64,000 bases of DNA from Diogma glabrata (GCA_963693315.1 OY856187.1:41653242-41717241); one strand, 5' to 3'. Counted from the stretch's first letter, positions 42,561-55,492 are shown. Notes: a model not told the origin generated them from the letters alone. Program-made: numbers and translations.

Positions 42561-42716
42561 TTAAACTTTCTTGAGAGTCAGATTGGTTTTTAAGGATTCA
42601 CGCCAACTTGTGATAGCGGCGGATAAATGTAAAAAGTTAACATTTTGACATTGCACTTCATCATAAAATTGCATCTGTTCTTTGATCATAAAAAACTATT
42701 CTGATCAATTTTGGAT

Positions 42717-42905
42717 TTTTGAGATCAATTAAACTCAAGTAAGTAAAGAAGTAATTGGAATTTTTTCTATTCAAAGGTATGGTATGAAGTTGCTCAGAAA
42801 AAAACTCCACTTCACATTTTTCGTGTTTCGGTTGGGATTCGAAGCAAAAATCCGAAATTCTACGTCCACGCCGTGCTACCTGGGTAACGCTAACAGAATT
42901 AGGTT
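42717..42905 (-). mobile_element. tRNA-derived SINE, copy 1
   Basis: On the minus strand it has an A-box-like TAGCACGGCGTGG, a B box GCTTCGAATCCC, then CCGAAACACGAAAAATG and a tail ending AATTCCAATTACTTCTTT...GAGTTTAATTG. The same tail and similar head occur at 51175-51365. A minus-strand ORF of 108 codons across this copy is coincidental. Confidence 0.65.
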
Positions 42906-42998
42906 GGTGTAGTTGAGAGGGGCAGAGTAAATACTGCTTATACTCAATGATTCTGCACCATGTCGAGTCATTGGCACCATAAACCAATGCAACTCAAG

Positions 42999-43162
42999 CG
43001 TCTGTTCTCCATGTTAGGGGCGGCTTGGAGCGGGCGTCTGTCTTGGATCAAGCGGCTCGCTATATAAATGTGTAGAAAGCGTCTATTCTCCATGTAAGGG
43101 GCGGTTTTCAGCGGGCGTCTGTCTTGGATCAAGCGACTCGCTATATAAACGTGTAAAAAGGT
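42999..43162 (+). promoter_or_regulatory. tandem 82-bp repeats, likely RTE 5' UTR promoter units
   Basis: Two consecutive copies of a unit with CGTCTGTTCTCCATGTTAGG, GCGGGCGTCTGTCTTGGATC and CTCGCTATATAAA. They precede the RTE endonuclease start (43332) by under 200 bp. The second copy differs by a few bases. Tandem 5' UTR units that act as promoters are known in several LINE families; each unit here carries a TATA-like CTATATAAA. The function is inferred. Confidence 0.55.
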
Positions 43163-43331
43163 TGTTTCTGGTGACCTTAAGATGCAGAACTAACCCATTC
43201 ACGAAAATTTGGGTTGGGCGAAGGCCTAACACCCCATTTCCGTAAAAAATTATTGTCATGAATTCTGTATACAGGCCTCGGATTCATTATTGGAATGACC
43301 TCGGAAACTGTAGCCGGACTACGATTTAAAA

Positions 43332-44012
43332 ATGGGAACCTGGAACGTGCTAAGCCTTAGAAGACCAAGAGTTCTACTAAAACTCACTCAACAAGTCGCG
43401 AGCTACACACTGGATATAGTGGCATTACAAGAACTAAGATGGCCAGGCAGTGGAATCTATGAAACAGCAAAAGGATACACTCTGTATTATTGCGGTCATT
43501 AAAACGGAGGAGATTTTGGAGTTGGTTTCCTTATACACCGTCGCGTGAATCAGCATGTTGTCGACTTCTGCCCAATTAATATGCACACTGAGAATTCAAT
43601 GTAACGATCTTCAATGTTCATGCACCTACTAAAGCAGATGATATTAAAGACCTGTTCTTCCTAGAACTTGAAGAAGTCATCAATAACATCCCGCGGCACG
43701 ATATAAAAATCGTGGTAGGTGACTTTAATGCTCAAATCGGTATGATTACAGAACTTAAAACACATATCGGCCCTAACAGCTTGCATCATACCAGCAATAT
43801 AACGGTTTTCGCGCAGTCGAGTTGGCTATGATGTATAATCTAGTAATTTCCAGCACTTTCTTCCCTCACAAGAGAATTCACAAGGCAACTTGGAAATCAA
43901 ATGACGGAAGAACGGAAAATCAAATCGATCACGTCATGATCTCTAAGAGACACTCTACAAGTATAACTGACGTTCGATCATACAGAGGTGCTGATAAGGA
44001 CACCGATCATAT
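43332..44012 (+). pseudogene. RTE endonuclease domain, broken
   Basis: The ATG at 43332 opens MGTWNVLSLRRPRVLLKL, then LDIVALQELRWPGSGIY, with a stop TAA at 43500-43502. Later blocks are in other frames: HDIKIVVGDFNAQIGMI (about 43697-43746), [19 protein letters not shown], and NQIDHVMIS before DKDTDH at the gap. These are the classic APE nuclease blocks (WN, QE, GDFNA, DH) of RTE/BovB elements. There is at least one stop and two frame changes. DNA nicking for target-primed reverse transcription would be its role in an intact copy. Confidence 0.85.
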
Positions 44013-44212
44013 NNNNNNNNNNNNNNNNNNNNNNNNNNNNNNNNNNNNNNNNNNNNNNNNNNNNNNNNNNNNNNNNNNNNNNNNNNNNNNNNNNNNNNNN
44101 NNNNNNNNNNNNNNNNNNNNNNNNNNNNNNNNNNNNNNNNNNNNNNNNNNNNNNNNNNNNNNNNNNNNNNNNNNNNNNNNNNNNNNNNNNNNNNNNNNNN
44201 NNNNNNNNNNNN
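44013..44212. other. assembly gap (200 N)
   Basis: Exactly 200 N, most likely a scaffolding placeholder, so the true distance is unknown. The translated ORF spanning it is an artefact. Confidence 0.98.
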
Positions 44213-44600
44213 AGTTTTTGAGTTATTCTAAAAAATGTGTAAATTCCAGACCGTTCCTCCCCCTACGTTTCGACACTGATAGACAGAAAAAATTAAAAAA
44301 ATTCATAGAGACAGGAAGTTTGCTATATTTTGAACGAAAACTACAGCGAACTCTCAAATAATTATATTTCTGTGTGTTTAGGGGATGGGTGTGGGGAGGG
44401 TAAAAAAAAACTTTTTTGTAACCAAACGAGTGGGATGTCATTTGGAAGAACACTTAATTTAAGAAACATTGCAACATTTTTTAGAATTCTGCGATGCACA
44501 GTTTTTTAGTTATTGATGAAAAAAGTGCTATTTTAAGTGTATGTATACCACCCTATATTTCGACGCTGATTTATAGAACAAATATTCCCAATTTAGACCA
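44213..44600. repeat. diverged ~290-bp direct repeat beside the gap
   Basis: 44213-44290 (AGTTTTTGAGTTATT...CCCCTACGTTTCGACACTGAT) resembles 44500-44580 (AGTTTTTTAGTTATT...CACCCTATATTTCGACGCTGAT). A tandem repeat of this unit may explain why assembly broke here. Confidence 0.55.
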
Positions 44601-47600
44601 TTGAAATACTGGTTAAATTTTTCTTTAGCTAACATAAACAGCTATGGATAAGATTTAACCTCAAGTAACATTTTTGATCAATGTAGATGTGATTGACATT
44701 TACTATTGACGTTTACGATTAAACATTTATTCTGTTATGCGTCCATAGTCTGGCGATATAAAGACTTTACAACATAACTTTATGTCATTTATTTTTGATA
44801 TTGTGTTCTTTTACATTCACGGAACCCTTGGCGAGCGAATTTTATTCGCACTTGTCCGACTTTTTTATATCTCATAGTAATATTCTAAAATAAATGTTGT
44901 CACATTCGATAAAATGTTCTATAAATTGATTTTATTTAATATTATTCTTAAACTTGTAAGCAATAAATAGCATACAAACATAATTAAATTTACTCGTATA
45001 CAGTGCATAACCCCGAACAAGACAAAGAACAGACTGGAAAAATGATGGAAACAAAAGTTAATTGTCCTGTTTTTTATTTCTGTTTATTAATTATTAATTA
45101 TTTTTCTAATACTGTTTGTCATATTTTATCCTTGTTGATTAAGAGTCATGTAATATAACTAATCGTGTGCTAACTGAATTATGTAAACAAAAAAATTGTA
45201 TAAGATAGAGAACATGATATAGTTTTGTTATTGGAACATAATGGATTGTGTTTAATTAGAGATTTAAACAGAGATAAAATGATGAGAAAGAAAATATCTG
45301 GAACAAAAAAAAGATGGTGGGTTTTAATGACATTTGAATACTCAACTTTCTATTGATTGATATGCTTCATATAAAACCTTTAATCTAGTTCTGCAATGAT
45401 TTTTGGTTACTGCACAAGCACAATAAACCAACAACTACCAAAATTTTCTTATTAGGAAAACGTTTAACTTCTTTTACATACATATTAGTTTTTCATGTAA
45501 TAAAAATTGTGTGAAAAAGTTCCAATTACAAACTTATGTGACTAGAATAATTTAAAATTTCTTTACTTTATGTCTCCTTTCGTTTTAGTTTACCCCAACT
45601 CCATCCTCTTCAAGTTCGTTAAACTATTTTAATTTAATATAAAAAAAGTAGATAATAAATGGAGAATTTTCTTTATCACATTCATTCATTTAAAAGAAAT
45701 GTTAAGTTAAAAATTAAAAAGGGAATGTGCCAGAGAGTGTTAGGACGTCTCATATTAAAAATTCAAATGAAATTTTCTTTTTATTAGAATTTGAACAATA
45801 AACGTTGACTTGTAGAAAATACATGAAAAATAAATTCCATTCTCAAAACATATTAACGTTCTTACTTAATGGTCGTTTTATTGTTGTCGTTTTTCTTACT
45901 ACTTGCTCTTAAAGCTACGAATTAAATTTGGGTATTGCTTATGGTTGGAAGGGACTATTTAGTTTTATTGTTATACCCAAATAGAACACACGATTGATTT
46001 TCTATTTATATTTAAGATAATTTTAGAAAAGTTTAATTTTAATTCAGTTTGAAATTAATTTTTTATTGTTCTCTCGTATAATAAAGAAATCAATAAAAGA
46101 ACAGTTTTAAAACACATCTAATTCTATACGTAATTGATAGAAATCTTTGAATGTGTTATCTAAAATGTAATCACTAAACTAAGTTCAGACAAGTAAAAAT
46201 ATAAAATTAATTGGATGAAATTTTTCGGTCGTAAACATTAAAATGAGCCTATTTTGATAGCCCATCGAAAAAAACATAATTAGTTATATATTCGAATAAA
46301 CAAAAATCGTTGATAGTATTAAACTTTTTTAATTCCGATTTCACATATAAATTACAATTAATCTTAAATTAGTTTATTTTTATAACTAAAACGATTTTCA
46401 TAAAATAAAGTTGAAAATAGTCAAATTAAAAAACTTTATGGAGTGGAAAACTAGCAAATTTACTATATAATCACCTACGTTGATATACATACAAACAATG
46501 AAAATAGTTAATGGAACGTTACAATATAGCATTCAAACGTTCTGGGTTACAAATTCTTGATATTTATAATCAAACAATAATTAAGAGGGGTTTAATTTGA
46601 GTTTAAAAAATGTACAAAAATCAGTTTATGTATACAAATCTTTTTATTATTTAATTAATATATACAAAAGATTATCTGAAGATGGAAGTTTTATGCATGC
46701 CAATAAAATCTTTGTGCATGGCATTATAAAACGAACATTCCTAGCGAAGCTTCGGAACATGACAGTTCTTGACAGACTTCTGACAAGTTAATAATAATCA
46801 AAACTGAATATAAAAAAAGGATACATGGAATTGGTAGATCCAATATGACCCTGTCCATTACATCTTTTCCTAAAAAAAAAGGATGATTGACATCCTTGTG
46901 GGATTCAAACATTCAACAAAATTTGTTCAAGATCCGAATATCCAATTTTAATTTTAACAAAAGATTGAAAACAAAAGCCTCAATATGGTATCTCAAACAT
47001 TTTGATGCTTAAGATTTTATCTCGGAATCCTTCTCTTACAAGAAACTACCAGTTATCTTTAATGTGAATTTAATGAACTATTCAAAACAACTTAAAAACG
47101 TAGAACTATAATCTTGCTATTTGATAGAATTCAATTTGAGATAATGCTAATGAACTGAATTAAATCATTTTAACAGTCGATAATCTCTTCTGATTAAAAA
47201 TCTTAAAAACTTTAAAAATTTAATACATTTTCAATTCTTTTCACGCATAATTTCCCATAAAAAATTTGTAAGATCCGATTTACTTTGAATTCCTTTTCCT
47301 TACGTTATATATTGAATTTATATTTCCCTTAAATATGAAATAAACAAATTTTAAATGAAAACGGATTATTTTTCCAGCACAGTAATTTAGGAAATCCTAA
47401 GAAAAAGTACTTTAAATTTATTTGTTTTCTTCTTTTTCTACTTTGTACATAAGATAAAATGATAGATTTATGTAAATGAGCATATAAAAAAAACGAGTAA
47501 AATACAATAAATAAACAAACATTGTTACGATGTTATGCTTATTTTATTATTCCAACTCATCTCCATCGCCTGCTTTTTCCATCGAATTTCTACCAAATAA

Positions 47601-48635
47601 ATAAATATACGAGTATCGATTTCGTTTATTTTTCATATATACTTTTTGTATTTATTTATATCTATCGTTGCGATATAATAATAATATTGGAAAATCTTTG
47701 ATCATTAGAAATTGAAAGTGAGTGGTTAATGGATCGTGGATTTTGAAGTGGAGGTTGTAATGCCAAAAGTTCGTAATAGGAGAATCAATATCTTATATCG
47801 AATTCAAATATGATTTATTTTATTGTTGTTATTAAAGTATAATCTCTTTTATTTTATTATTTTTAGCATGTGTTATGGGATTCGTTATTTTAGAAGGAAA
47901 GTTAGCCTCGTATTTAGGAAATAAGTTTGGAATATTTTTACTTGATTAACCTCATAACATCAGCAACCTGATTATTGAATGACGTCAGATATCAACACCT
48001 CAGAAATAATGACACCAAACGAATCTTTAATAAACCGCGTTGAAAAAAAACTGACCTATACTGGCTTAAAACAAATAATACTCACTCCCGTACAATTGTC
48101 AAGAGCATAAAAAAACAAATCATAAGATCATATTCCTAGTACTAAAAAATCTCATTCATTTATAAATTGGTCAGAAGAGAATTATGTTACGATAAAAAAA
48201 CAAAACGAAACGTTTCTGTGACACAATTTATTTCTCTATGTTCTGCACAACCAAGGTGTGCTATTTCAAAAGGAAGAAATTTATCACCTTTTTGTAATTT
48301 CTTATTTTTTTTTTGTGTTGCTGCTCTGTTGGTGCATTCATTTGAATAAATATATCTATTTTTATTTTTATTTTTTTGTAAACAAACACAAAAAGGGCAC
48401 AATTAATGAATGTAAAATGCGTGGATGATGATGTTAAATTGTGGTGGTTAAAAAACAAAATAAAACGAAATATTAGCTTCATTTGAAAAAAAAATTAACC
48501 AGCGTTTTTTTATCTATTCTAGTTTCTGTCAAGCATATGATTTTTTAAGACCTCAATCTACAATTTAGGCTTATACAATATACAATGGTATTTCGCAACT
48601 GATTTGATGCTAAAGACCAATATTGAAAACTGAGA
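44601..48635. other. AT-rich gene-free stretch
   Basis: Four kb with only short, low-complexity ORFs. No RNA gene or repeat recognised. Confidence 0.4.
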
Positions 48636-49240
48636 TGCAAGGACGCTAAGGTTTTTGGGCATATGTGGAGTTTGCCCCACATTAAGTCCAAAATAGATTA
48701 CGTCCGTGCGACATATATGTACTATTTTTTATTCGTCTTAAGCAAAATATTTAAAAACAAATTGTTTAATCTAACCCAAAATTAAAAATTTGCTTAAATT
48801 TTGAAATTAAAATATGTTGAACAAGTAACCTTTGATATTTGTAATTTTTTTCAAACAAATTGTATAACTATGGCAACAAAAAATAACAATCATTTTGATT
48901 GAATTATGAAATTTTGACTTGAAAGGTTGCTTTGATAAAAATTTTAATTTTATATAATTTATACAAATTTAAGACAAGTAAAATTATTGTAATTATTTTG
49001 TTGTCATAGTTATACAATTATTTTGAAAAAAATAACAAATATTTTGTCAAAGGTTACTTGTTCAACACATTTTCATTTCAAAATTTATGCAAACTTATAA
49101 CTTTGATTTAGAATAAACAATTTTTTTAAAATATTTTGCTAGCGGCGAATAAAAAATAGTATATGACACACGGACGTAAGCTATTTTGGACTTAATGTGG
49201 GTCCACATACGTCCAAAATCTTAAGCTTCACGTCCTTGCC
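48636..49240. mobile_element. 605-bp foldback element
   Basis: Arms of about 255 bp (48636-48890 and 48985-49240) are inverted copies. Landmarks are GCAAGGACG at each end, CCCCACATTAAGTCCAAAATAG against its complement at 49171-49192, ACTATTTTTTATTCG, and TTGAACAAGTAACCTTTG. The inner part (AACAAATTGTATAACTATGG) is shared with the palindrome cluster at 55.7-56.8 kb. Confidence 0.85.
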
Positions 49241-49797
49241 ACATAATGTACTATTAAGATCATTTTGTTTCCATTTTTTTTAAAATGTGAAATTGTTGTT
49301 CGAGGCATCAACCGAAGGACATTAACACTTGAAAGTAAAAAAGATACTTTATGTCCAAATTACATACATAGTTTTTTGTACAAGCAAGATTCTGTATTGT
49401 TTGCAAATACATATATGTATGTATTTACATAAATTAAATATGTTTTGTAAAATATTTTTGGAGAAAATTGTTTAATTCAAGCATATTTTTATTTGTTATT
49501 TTTTGCCAAAACTTTTTATATCAAAATTAATTGTTTTTTTTGAAATTTTTATATTAATTTATTTATAATATTTTCATTTTCGATTTCATTCGTATTTCAA
49601 AAAGGTTAGTATAATATATTATATACAAATATTCTTTTCTCAAAAATGGATAGTGATTTCGAAATTGATTTTTTCAGAAAATTATTACATCCAAGTAATT
49701 TTTGTTTTTTTCTAATTTTTTAAAGCAACCAATTTATTTAATTTTATGTTTATATTAATTTACTAACAAACGAGTTTTTGAGTGTATATTGTCTCAA
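49241..49797. other. AT-rich spacer
   Basis: Nothing recognised. Confidence 0.4.
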
Positions 49798-51096
49798 TGG
49801 TGAAAAACACATGAAATCAGCAAGGTCTGGAAATGAGGTTTTAATTTTGTATATCTAGGTATTGGAATAAAAAAAATTTTTTTCGTTGTTTTTTTTAACC
49901 CTGTCTTTAAATACAGGGTGATAAAAAATGAAGAAATTGCTCGACTCTGGTGTATTTAAATGGCTCTACATTAAAAACTACCGAGCCGATTTTAGTCTTT
50001 TATAGCTCAAACTGTAGGTATTCATAAGTTTCATAAGTTTCAAAAGTTATTTATATTTCTAATGGCGCTGTTTCACAATATAAAAATAAAAAAAATTTTT
50101 CTACGATCCTGTATCATTTGAATGACTACGAAATAACATGTGAGTGGCATTATCATGCAACATCGCACGGTAAAGGACCTTGTGATGGATCTGGAGGAAC
50201 AGTAAAAAGGAAAGCAGCTAGAGTGAGTCTTAAGAAAGAATACGAGCAAATTATATCAACACCTCTAGAGTTTAATAACTAGGCAGCTCCATGCACTTTT
50301 CAAGATAACATGGATTTTTGTTATGTAACGGAGGCAGGGTACATTAAAAAACGAAATCAACAAACTGATAGATACGCCAATTTAAAAACAATTCATGGAA
50401 CACGAAGATATTACTCATACATTCCTACAAATGGTCTTAGCTAGACGTTTTTCTAACTCTAATGAATTTAGTAATGTAAAATTAAATAAATGATAAAAAA
50501 ATTGTAAAACATTTATTTTAAGTTAAAACTAAAAATCTAATATAAAACAAATATGTATATCCAAAAAAATTGTTCGTTTTTTTATCTCCACTTTTCTTAT
50601 GATGAAAAATTTTAAGGCGTGTTGCAATAAAATTAGTAAAAAAAAACTAAAATTTTCCCCTCCTGAAAATTATAAAAAATGCTAGTAACATATGTACCTT
50701 TCACATGTTCAAAAATCAAAAATTTTAAAAATACGCATTTCTAGAAAATCGATTTTGAATTTTTTACTTTTATTTTTCTAAAAGAAAATGTTCAAGGTCA
50801 TAAAATTTCAATTACTATTTTAATTAGCTCTGTTTAATACCTACAGTTTGAGCTATAAAACATTAAAATCGGCTTGGTAGTTTTTTACTGTAGAGCCATT
50901 TAAATATACCAGAGTCGAGCAAATTCTTGATTTTTCATCACCCAGTATCTAAAGACAGGGTTAAAAAAAAAACTAAAAACGCAGAAAATTTTTTTAATTG
51001 ATGTCAACGAATTGCAATACCTAGATATATAAAATTAAAACCTCATTTCTCAAATTGCATGTTTTTGGCTGATTTTACGTGTTTCTTGCCAAATGT
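49798..51096 (+). mobile_element. second TIR-bounded element with the same transposase-like family
   Basis: Arms 49798-50008 and about 50833-51096 are inverted: ATGAGGTTTTAATTTTGTAT, TAACCCTGTCTTT, GCTCGACTCTGGTGTATTTA and AGCTCAAACTGTAGGTATT all have complements on the right. A protein fragment (50112-50444) lies between. It carries the same SHGKGPC block as the element at 215-3962, but the TIR sequences of the two elements differ. At 1.3 kb this is an internally deleted copy. Confidence 0.82.
50112..50444 (+). pseudogene. C-terminal part of the DDE-like transposase family
   Basis: One frame runs from YHLNDYEITCEWHYHATSH through GKGPCDGSGGTVKRKAARVS, a TAG at 50280-50282, then DNMDFCYVTEAGYIKKRN and LKTIHGTRRYYSYIPTNGL to TAG at 50442-50444. 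The first part matches the SHGKG block at about 2140-2230. The last part extends into the family's C-terminal GTR-type block, which the first copy lacks. With only one stop and no frameshift it is less decayed than the first copy. It lacks the N-terminal and TDGA regions. Confidence 0.75.
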
Positions 51097-51174
51097 TTAC
51101 GCTTTAAAGCGAAACTTAGTTATTGCCCATTTTGATAGAAAAACATTTAGAAAAATATTATTGGGGATGTATGA

Positions 51175-51365
51175 GAGCAATTAAACTCAAAGAAGTAATT
51201 GGAATTTTTTCAATTCAAAAGTACGATTGGAAATTTCTCAGATGAAAACTCTATTTCTTATTTTACGTGTTTCGGATGAATTCGAACTTTCCTCTTCAGT
51301 ACCATTTTCGAATCCGTAGGCAGATATTCTTTCAATTACGCCACTAAGGCGATGGCTATTTCGAA
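51175..51365 (-). mobile_element. tRNA-derived SINE, copy 2
   Basis: Minus strand: A-box-like TAGTGGCGTAATTG, B-box-like AGTTCGAATTCATCC, CCGAAACACG, AGAGTTTTCATCTGAGAAA and a tail with AATTCCAATTACTTCTTT and GAGTTTAATTG. Same family as 42717-42905. Confidence 0.6.
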
Positions 51366-54300
51366 GTTGAAACTTCATCGCCATTTATTTATTTTACTTA
51401 ATTTGAATCTTTTCAATGTCATTATGTTCCATATTATGGAAGTGTTCACTCACTTCAGAAAGTAATTTTTATTTATTTATTTTAAGGAAAATATTAATTT
51501 CAATTTAGGAGTAAGAACGATATTTTCACTCGTTAGTCGTTACTCTGAAGAATAGTTTGTTTTTTTGAATGTTTAGTTTCAACGATGCAAGTTTTTTTTA
51601 ATTAAAATAAATAAAAAAGGTGACGGGAAAGTAGTATCTAGTTTTCTTTTAATAGTCCGCAGACCACTGGTTAGAAAACACAGCAATAAACTGTACTGTT
51701 ATTTTTATGTTTCTGTATCGTATTACAGGTTCTGGTTGTGTTTGCCAAACTGCGACAGCCAGAGGATACCAGTTTAATAGTTTTTAAGAATTTGAAATTA
51801 ATACAGATGACATAAAAATTTAAGCACATTATTACATTTTAATATATTAGTATATCTTGTTATAGAAACATTTTATAATTACAAATGAAAAACACACAAC
51901 ATGAATTTCACTTCATTTTCCATTATAATTTCGTTCGTTGGTGAATCTGAAAAAGAAAACAAAATTCTATAAAGAAAATAATTTGCTTTGAGAATTATAA
52001 TTAGTAATTCTGTGTTTTCAGCTATACATCTCCTATATTTCGTAATGTGTGCTACACGTTTGTAAACAATGTAAATATGTAATTTAAATTTTTCTTTGTA
52101 ATTACATAAAAGAAAATTTTAGAATGGAAACTTTAATGTTTTTCTTTTATATTTATTATATTGTCACGCAAACAACATTTTTTTTTTTAAATAAGAATCC
52201 CTATGTGGTGGGGTATGGTTTAGTATGTTTGTGATATGGTATGGTATGTCGATTGAAGCGTGTTTGTTTTTGTTCTCTTTCGTTGTTTTGTATAAAATTT
52301 ATTTTGTATTTAAATTTTTAAAAATTGTGTAAGTAGAACAAACTTTGCGTCAATTGATTGTTTTATTTGCTTTGAATTTAATTTAAAGAACGTTTGTTAC
52401 GGAGGTATGAAAAGAATTTTAGGAAAAAAATGTTATCTATGCTGCAAAGAAACTTGTTTTACTTTGTTTGTTAAAAGAAAACTAGGTTACAAGTACTAAA
52501 TATTAAATGGTATCTTATATAAACTTTAGATTCTATAAATGTTTCTATTTGGCCATAACACTTTTAGTTCTAAACCTAAATGAATATTCGATGTCTAAAT
52601 GAATGTTCCCTGTTTGGTGTCTAGTTTAGCTGCTTTTAATTGGGTGATTGTATTGATTGTGGTGAAGAGCTTTCATTCGGATCACTGCATCCTATAGTCT
52701 ATAGTTATAACTTACCAAATTTTTCGTATTTAAGATTTTGCTTGATTCTTTCAAATAAAATACCCAACAGCAAAACCGGTGAATTTAAAGAAATTTGTTA
52801 AATGTTAAAAAAATGAAAAACATATTTTTGTAAACAGCGGCTCGAAAAACCATAAAAATCCATTTAACAGTTCCGCAACATAACATAATCCATAAAGATG
52901 ATTTACATAAATCTATTTGACGATTTGGTAAAAATAAACAATTTCTAAATAAATTTTCTTCCTCCACACACATAATGTAGGCTTGATGGGTATGATCGCA
53001 CATTATTATTCAATTACTCAACCTAACTAAAAAAAAATAACAAATCAATTAAGCTATAAATTTTTATCATTAAAATAAAATTCATTTTATTTTACTACAA
53101 ATTCCATCATTACTGAAAATGAGTTTTCAATTGAGATTTGTTTTTTGATGGCTGGTTGTTTTTCATGATTTTCCCTACTGATCCAATTTGTATGATTATC
53201 GTAAAATTTTATTTGAAACGTTTAAATAAATAATTACGACATTGAGATGTTTATATTCAAATAAATTATTTTCAATTCATTTAACTAAAAGCAGATAAGA
53301 GAAAAAATAATTAAAATAAAAACACAACTTTCCCATAAAAAAATAAATAATTTACCTTTAATTAAAAGCTCACTCATTAAGTAACAAATAGCAAAATAAG
53401 ATGAAAGCATACAGACTAAAAAAATATGTTTATTTTTTTCTTATTTATCTTAAGTTTACGGTAAAAATTTACTATCATTTTTGTTGATATTATGCTAGTG
53501 TTTAGTGGTTTAGTGTAATATAAGAACCCTTAGATAAGATTATATGCTCAGGGTTTTAATGCTAAAAATTAACATTATTTCTACTGTGTTTTCATAAAGT
53601 GTCAAATTAAATGGAGAAAAAAATTAATTTTGGTTGAAAGGTGGAAATAAGGTTTATGCTGGTGTTATGTCTATAGTAAAAAAATTGTTTTCTGAAATAT
53701 ATTTAAAATATAAGTAAGTTCGAGCCTCCGAAAAATGAAACGAAATTGCGATTTTTTAACTTATTAAAATAACACCTCAGTATTTAATTTAAAAACCATA
53801 ATAAACTGATGTAGTTTAAAAATGGAGTTCTTATAGTTATTTCCAAAATCTATAATAATAAAATCAAAATTTTTGTTGGATTTAAAAGTTTTATTAATTT
53901 CACAATGTTCTAATCAAATTTATTCATAATTTTATTTTTAATAAAAATACTTGTTTGTTTTGGCAATTAATGTTCTATATGATTTGTGTAATTGATTTTT
54001 GTGTTTTGTTTTAATTAGCATCGTTAAAGGTTTTCAAGTATTAACTTAGCAATGAGAATCACGAGTATGAATGTGTCTTACAATTACGAAACTCATAATA
54101 AGCCTGTATATCATCGGTTCAAACTACAAAAGATCTTCTTTACCAAAGATTTTTGAATAATGGTTAAATTTGCCTATTAGTTTTATCCATAATAATTAAA
54201 CCCCAAAAATCTAGAAATAAACTCAATTTCAACTTTTTCACTTCAAGTTATATTATTTCACTTAATTAACTTACCTCCTACCTTATCAGTTAATATTACC

Positions 54301-55147
54301 AATGTCTGGCTGTGTCTCCAGTCTATTTTCCTTTTTTCATAAAAAAAATAAGGAACAGATAAAAAAAATTAAATTATTTAAAAACCATTTTAATTCTAAA
54401 AGTAAACTTACCCTTTTTAAATTTAAAAAGATGTCATGTTTCTTCTGGTGGTACAAGTAACTTTAATAAGATAAGATTAAAATTTAAATTTTTCAGAAAT
54501 ACGTTTTTTTTCTTAATTAAGTTTTGGAACTGAAATTATGCTACTCAAAAATATGATAGATGACTTTTGATGAAAATAAAGTTTTTCTACGATAGCATAT
54601 AAAAAGTCGATTTCTTACTTACTAATTTATAATAAATATCGTTTTTGTAACACAGGCATAAAAAATATTCAGTTTTGTACTAGAATAGAATAAAAGAAAA
54701 AACTACTTTTCCGCACATATAACCACAAAATATTTTGTATGCCTGGCACGCACGCCACCTGCATGTGAGATTTGTAGTTAAATCTATCCTATATACAATA
54801 TTTTTATAGCACTAAAATATCAAAATAATAATTTAAATAACTTACCATATAGTAAAAACAACTTAAACACATTGCATCATTTGAAATTGCAAGAAAAAAC
54901 AATTTATTTGGGTTTTTAAAGTTTGAAATTTTGACAGCTCTTATTGGATTCCTATGTTTTTTTATAAAAGCGGTAGTTGGATTCTTATGTTTATTTTTTC
55001 GAGCTAGCATAATTTACAACTATTACAACGAAGATGGCGCACTTAAATTATTTAAATATCTTAAATTTGTTTACAACTTTGTTAAATAAATGATTAAATT
55101 AACAATTAAATAAATATTTATAATTTTTATCCATTTGTTACAAAAAA
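51366..55147. other. AT-rich gene-free stretch
   Basis: 3.8 kb with no convincing ORF or RNA gene. A (GGTAT)-rich patch at 52208-52250 is a small microsatellite. Confidence 0.4.
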
Positions 55148-55228
55148 TAGTGTGTATTACTAGTGCGAATGCGTTTTCTAACTCTAACTCTTGGTTGGAA
55201 AACGCAGTCGCACTAGTAATACAATATA
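55148..55228. repeat. short palindrome
   Basis: GTATTACTAGTGCGAATGCG and CGCAGTCGCACTAGTAATAC are near-perfect inverted arms around a TAACTCTAACTCTTGGTTG loop. Confidence 0.8.
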
Positions 55229-55492
55229 CTATTATCTATTAACTATCGTAGAAAAAAATTGCATTTCCTACTCGAGATATAAACGTTTTACGCTCGTGAA
55301 ATTGTCCCCCCCCCCCACTCAACGCTAAGGATTCTCGTGAACAAATTTTTACTCACGAAAATAGAGTACTGTCATCTCTTTTAGCTAAATGTACTATTGT
55401 TTTGTGTGAGTCATTTAAAAAACAGCATTCTTTAATAACAAGACGCATGCGTTAGCAATTTTTTCTACGATAGTACATATATAATAGTATAT
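55224..55492. repeat. inverted-repeat element, 38-bp arms
   Basis: ATATACTATTATCTATTAAC...CGTAGAAAAAAATTGC (55224-55262) is inverted at 55455-55492. The interior contains a C-run (about 55307-55317) and no ORF. Confidence 0.75.

Larger units (their letters stand above)
42990..44012 (+). mobile_element. RTE-type LINE, 5' part, cut by the assembly gap
   Basis: 5' UTR with tandem units followed by an APE-type endonuclease. The sequence stops at the N run; the far side of the gap (44213 on) does not look like RTE, so the rest of the element is missing or lies inside the gap. Confidence 0.75.

Noticed and set aside
42661..42987. 108-codon minus-strand ORF
   Set aside because: It runs across a tRNA-derived SINE copy; the open frame is coincidental.
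43822..44361. ORF spanning the N run
   Set aside because: The frame passes through 200 N; only the part before the gap is RTE sequence.
44223..44453. Minus-strand ORF beside the gap
   Set aside because: Overlaps a tandem repeat and has no recognisable motif.
52785..53003. 72-codon minus-strand ORF
   Set aside because: Cys/Phe-rich chance composition without context.
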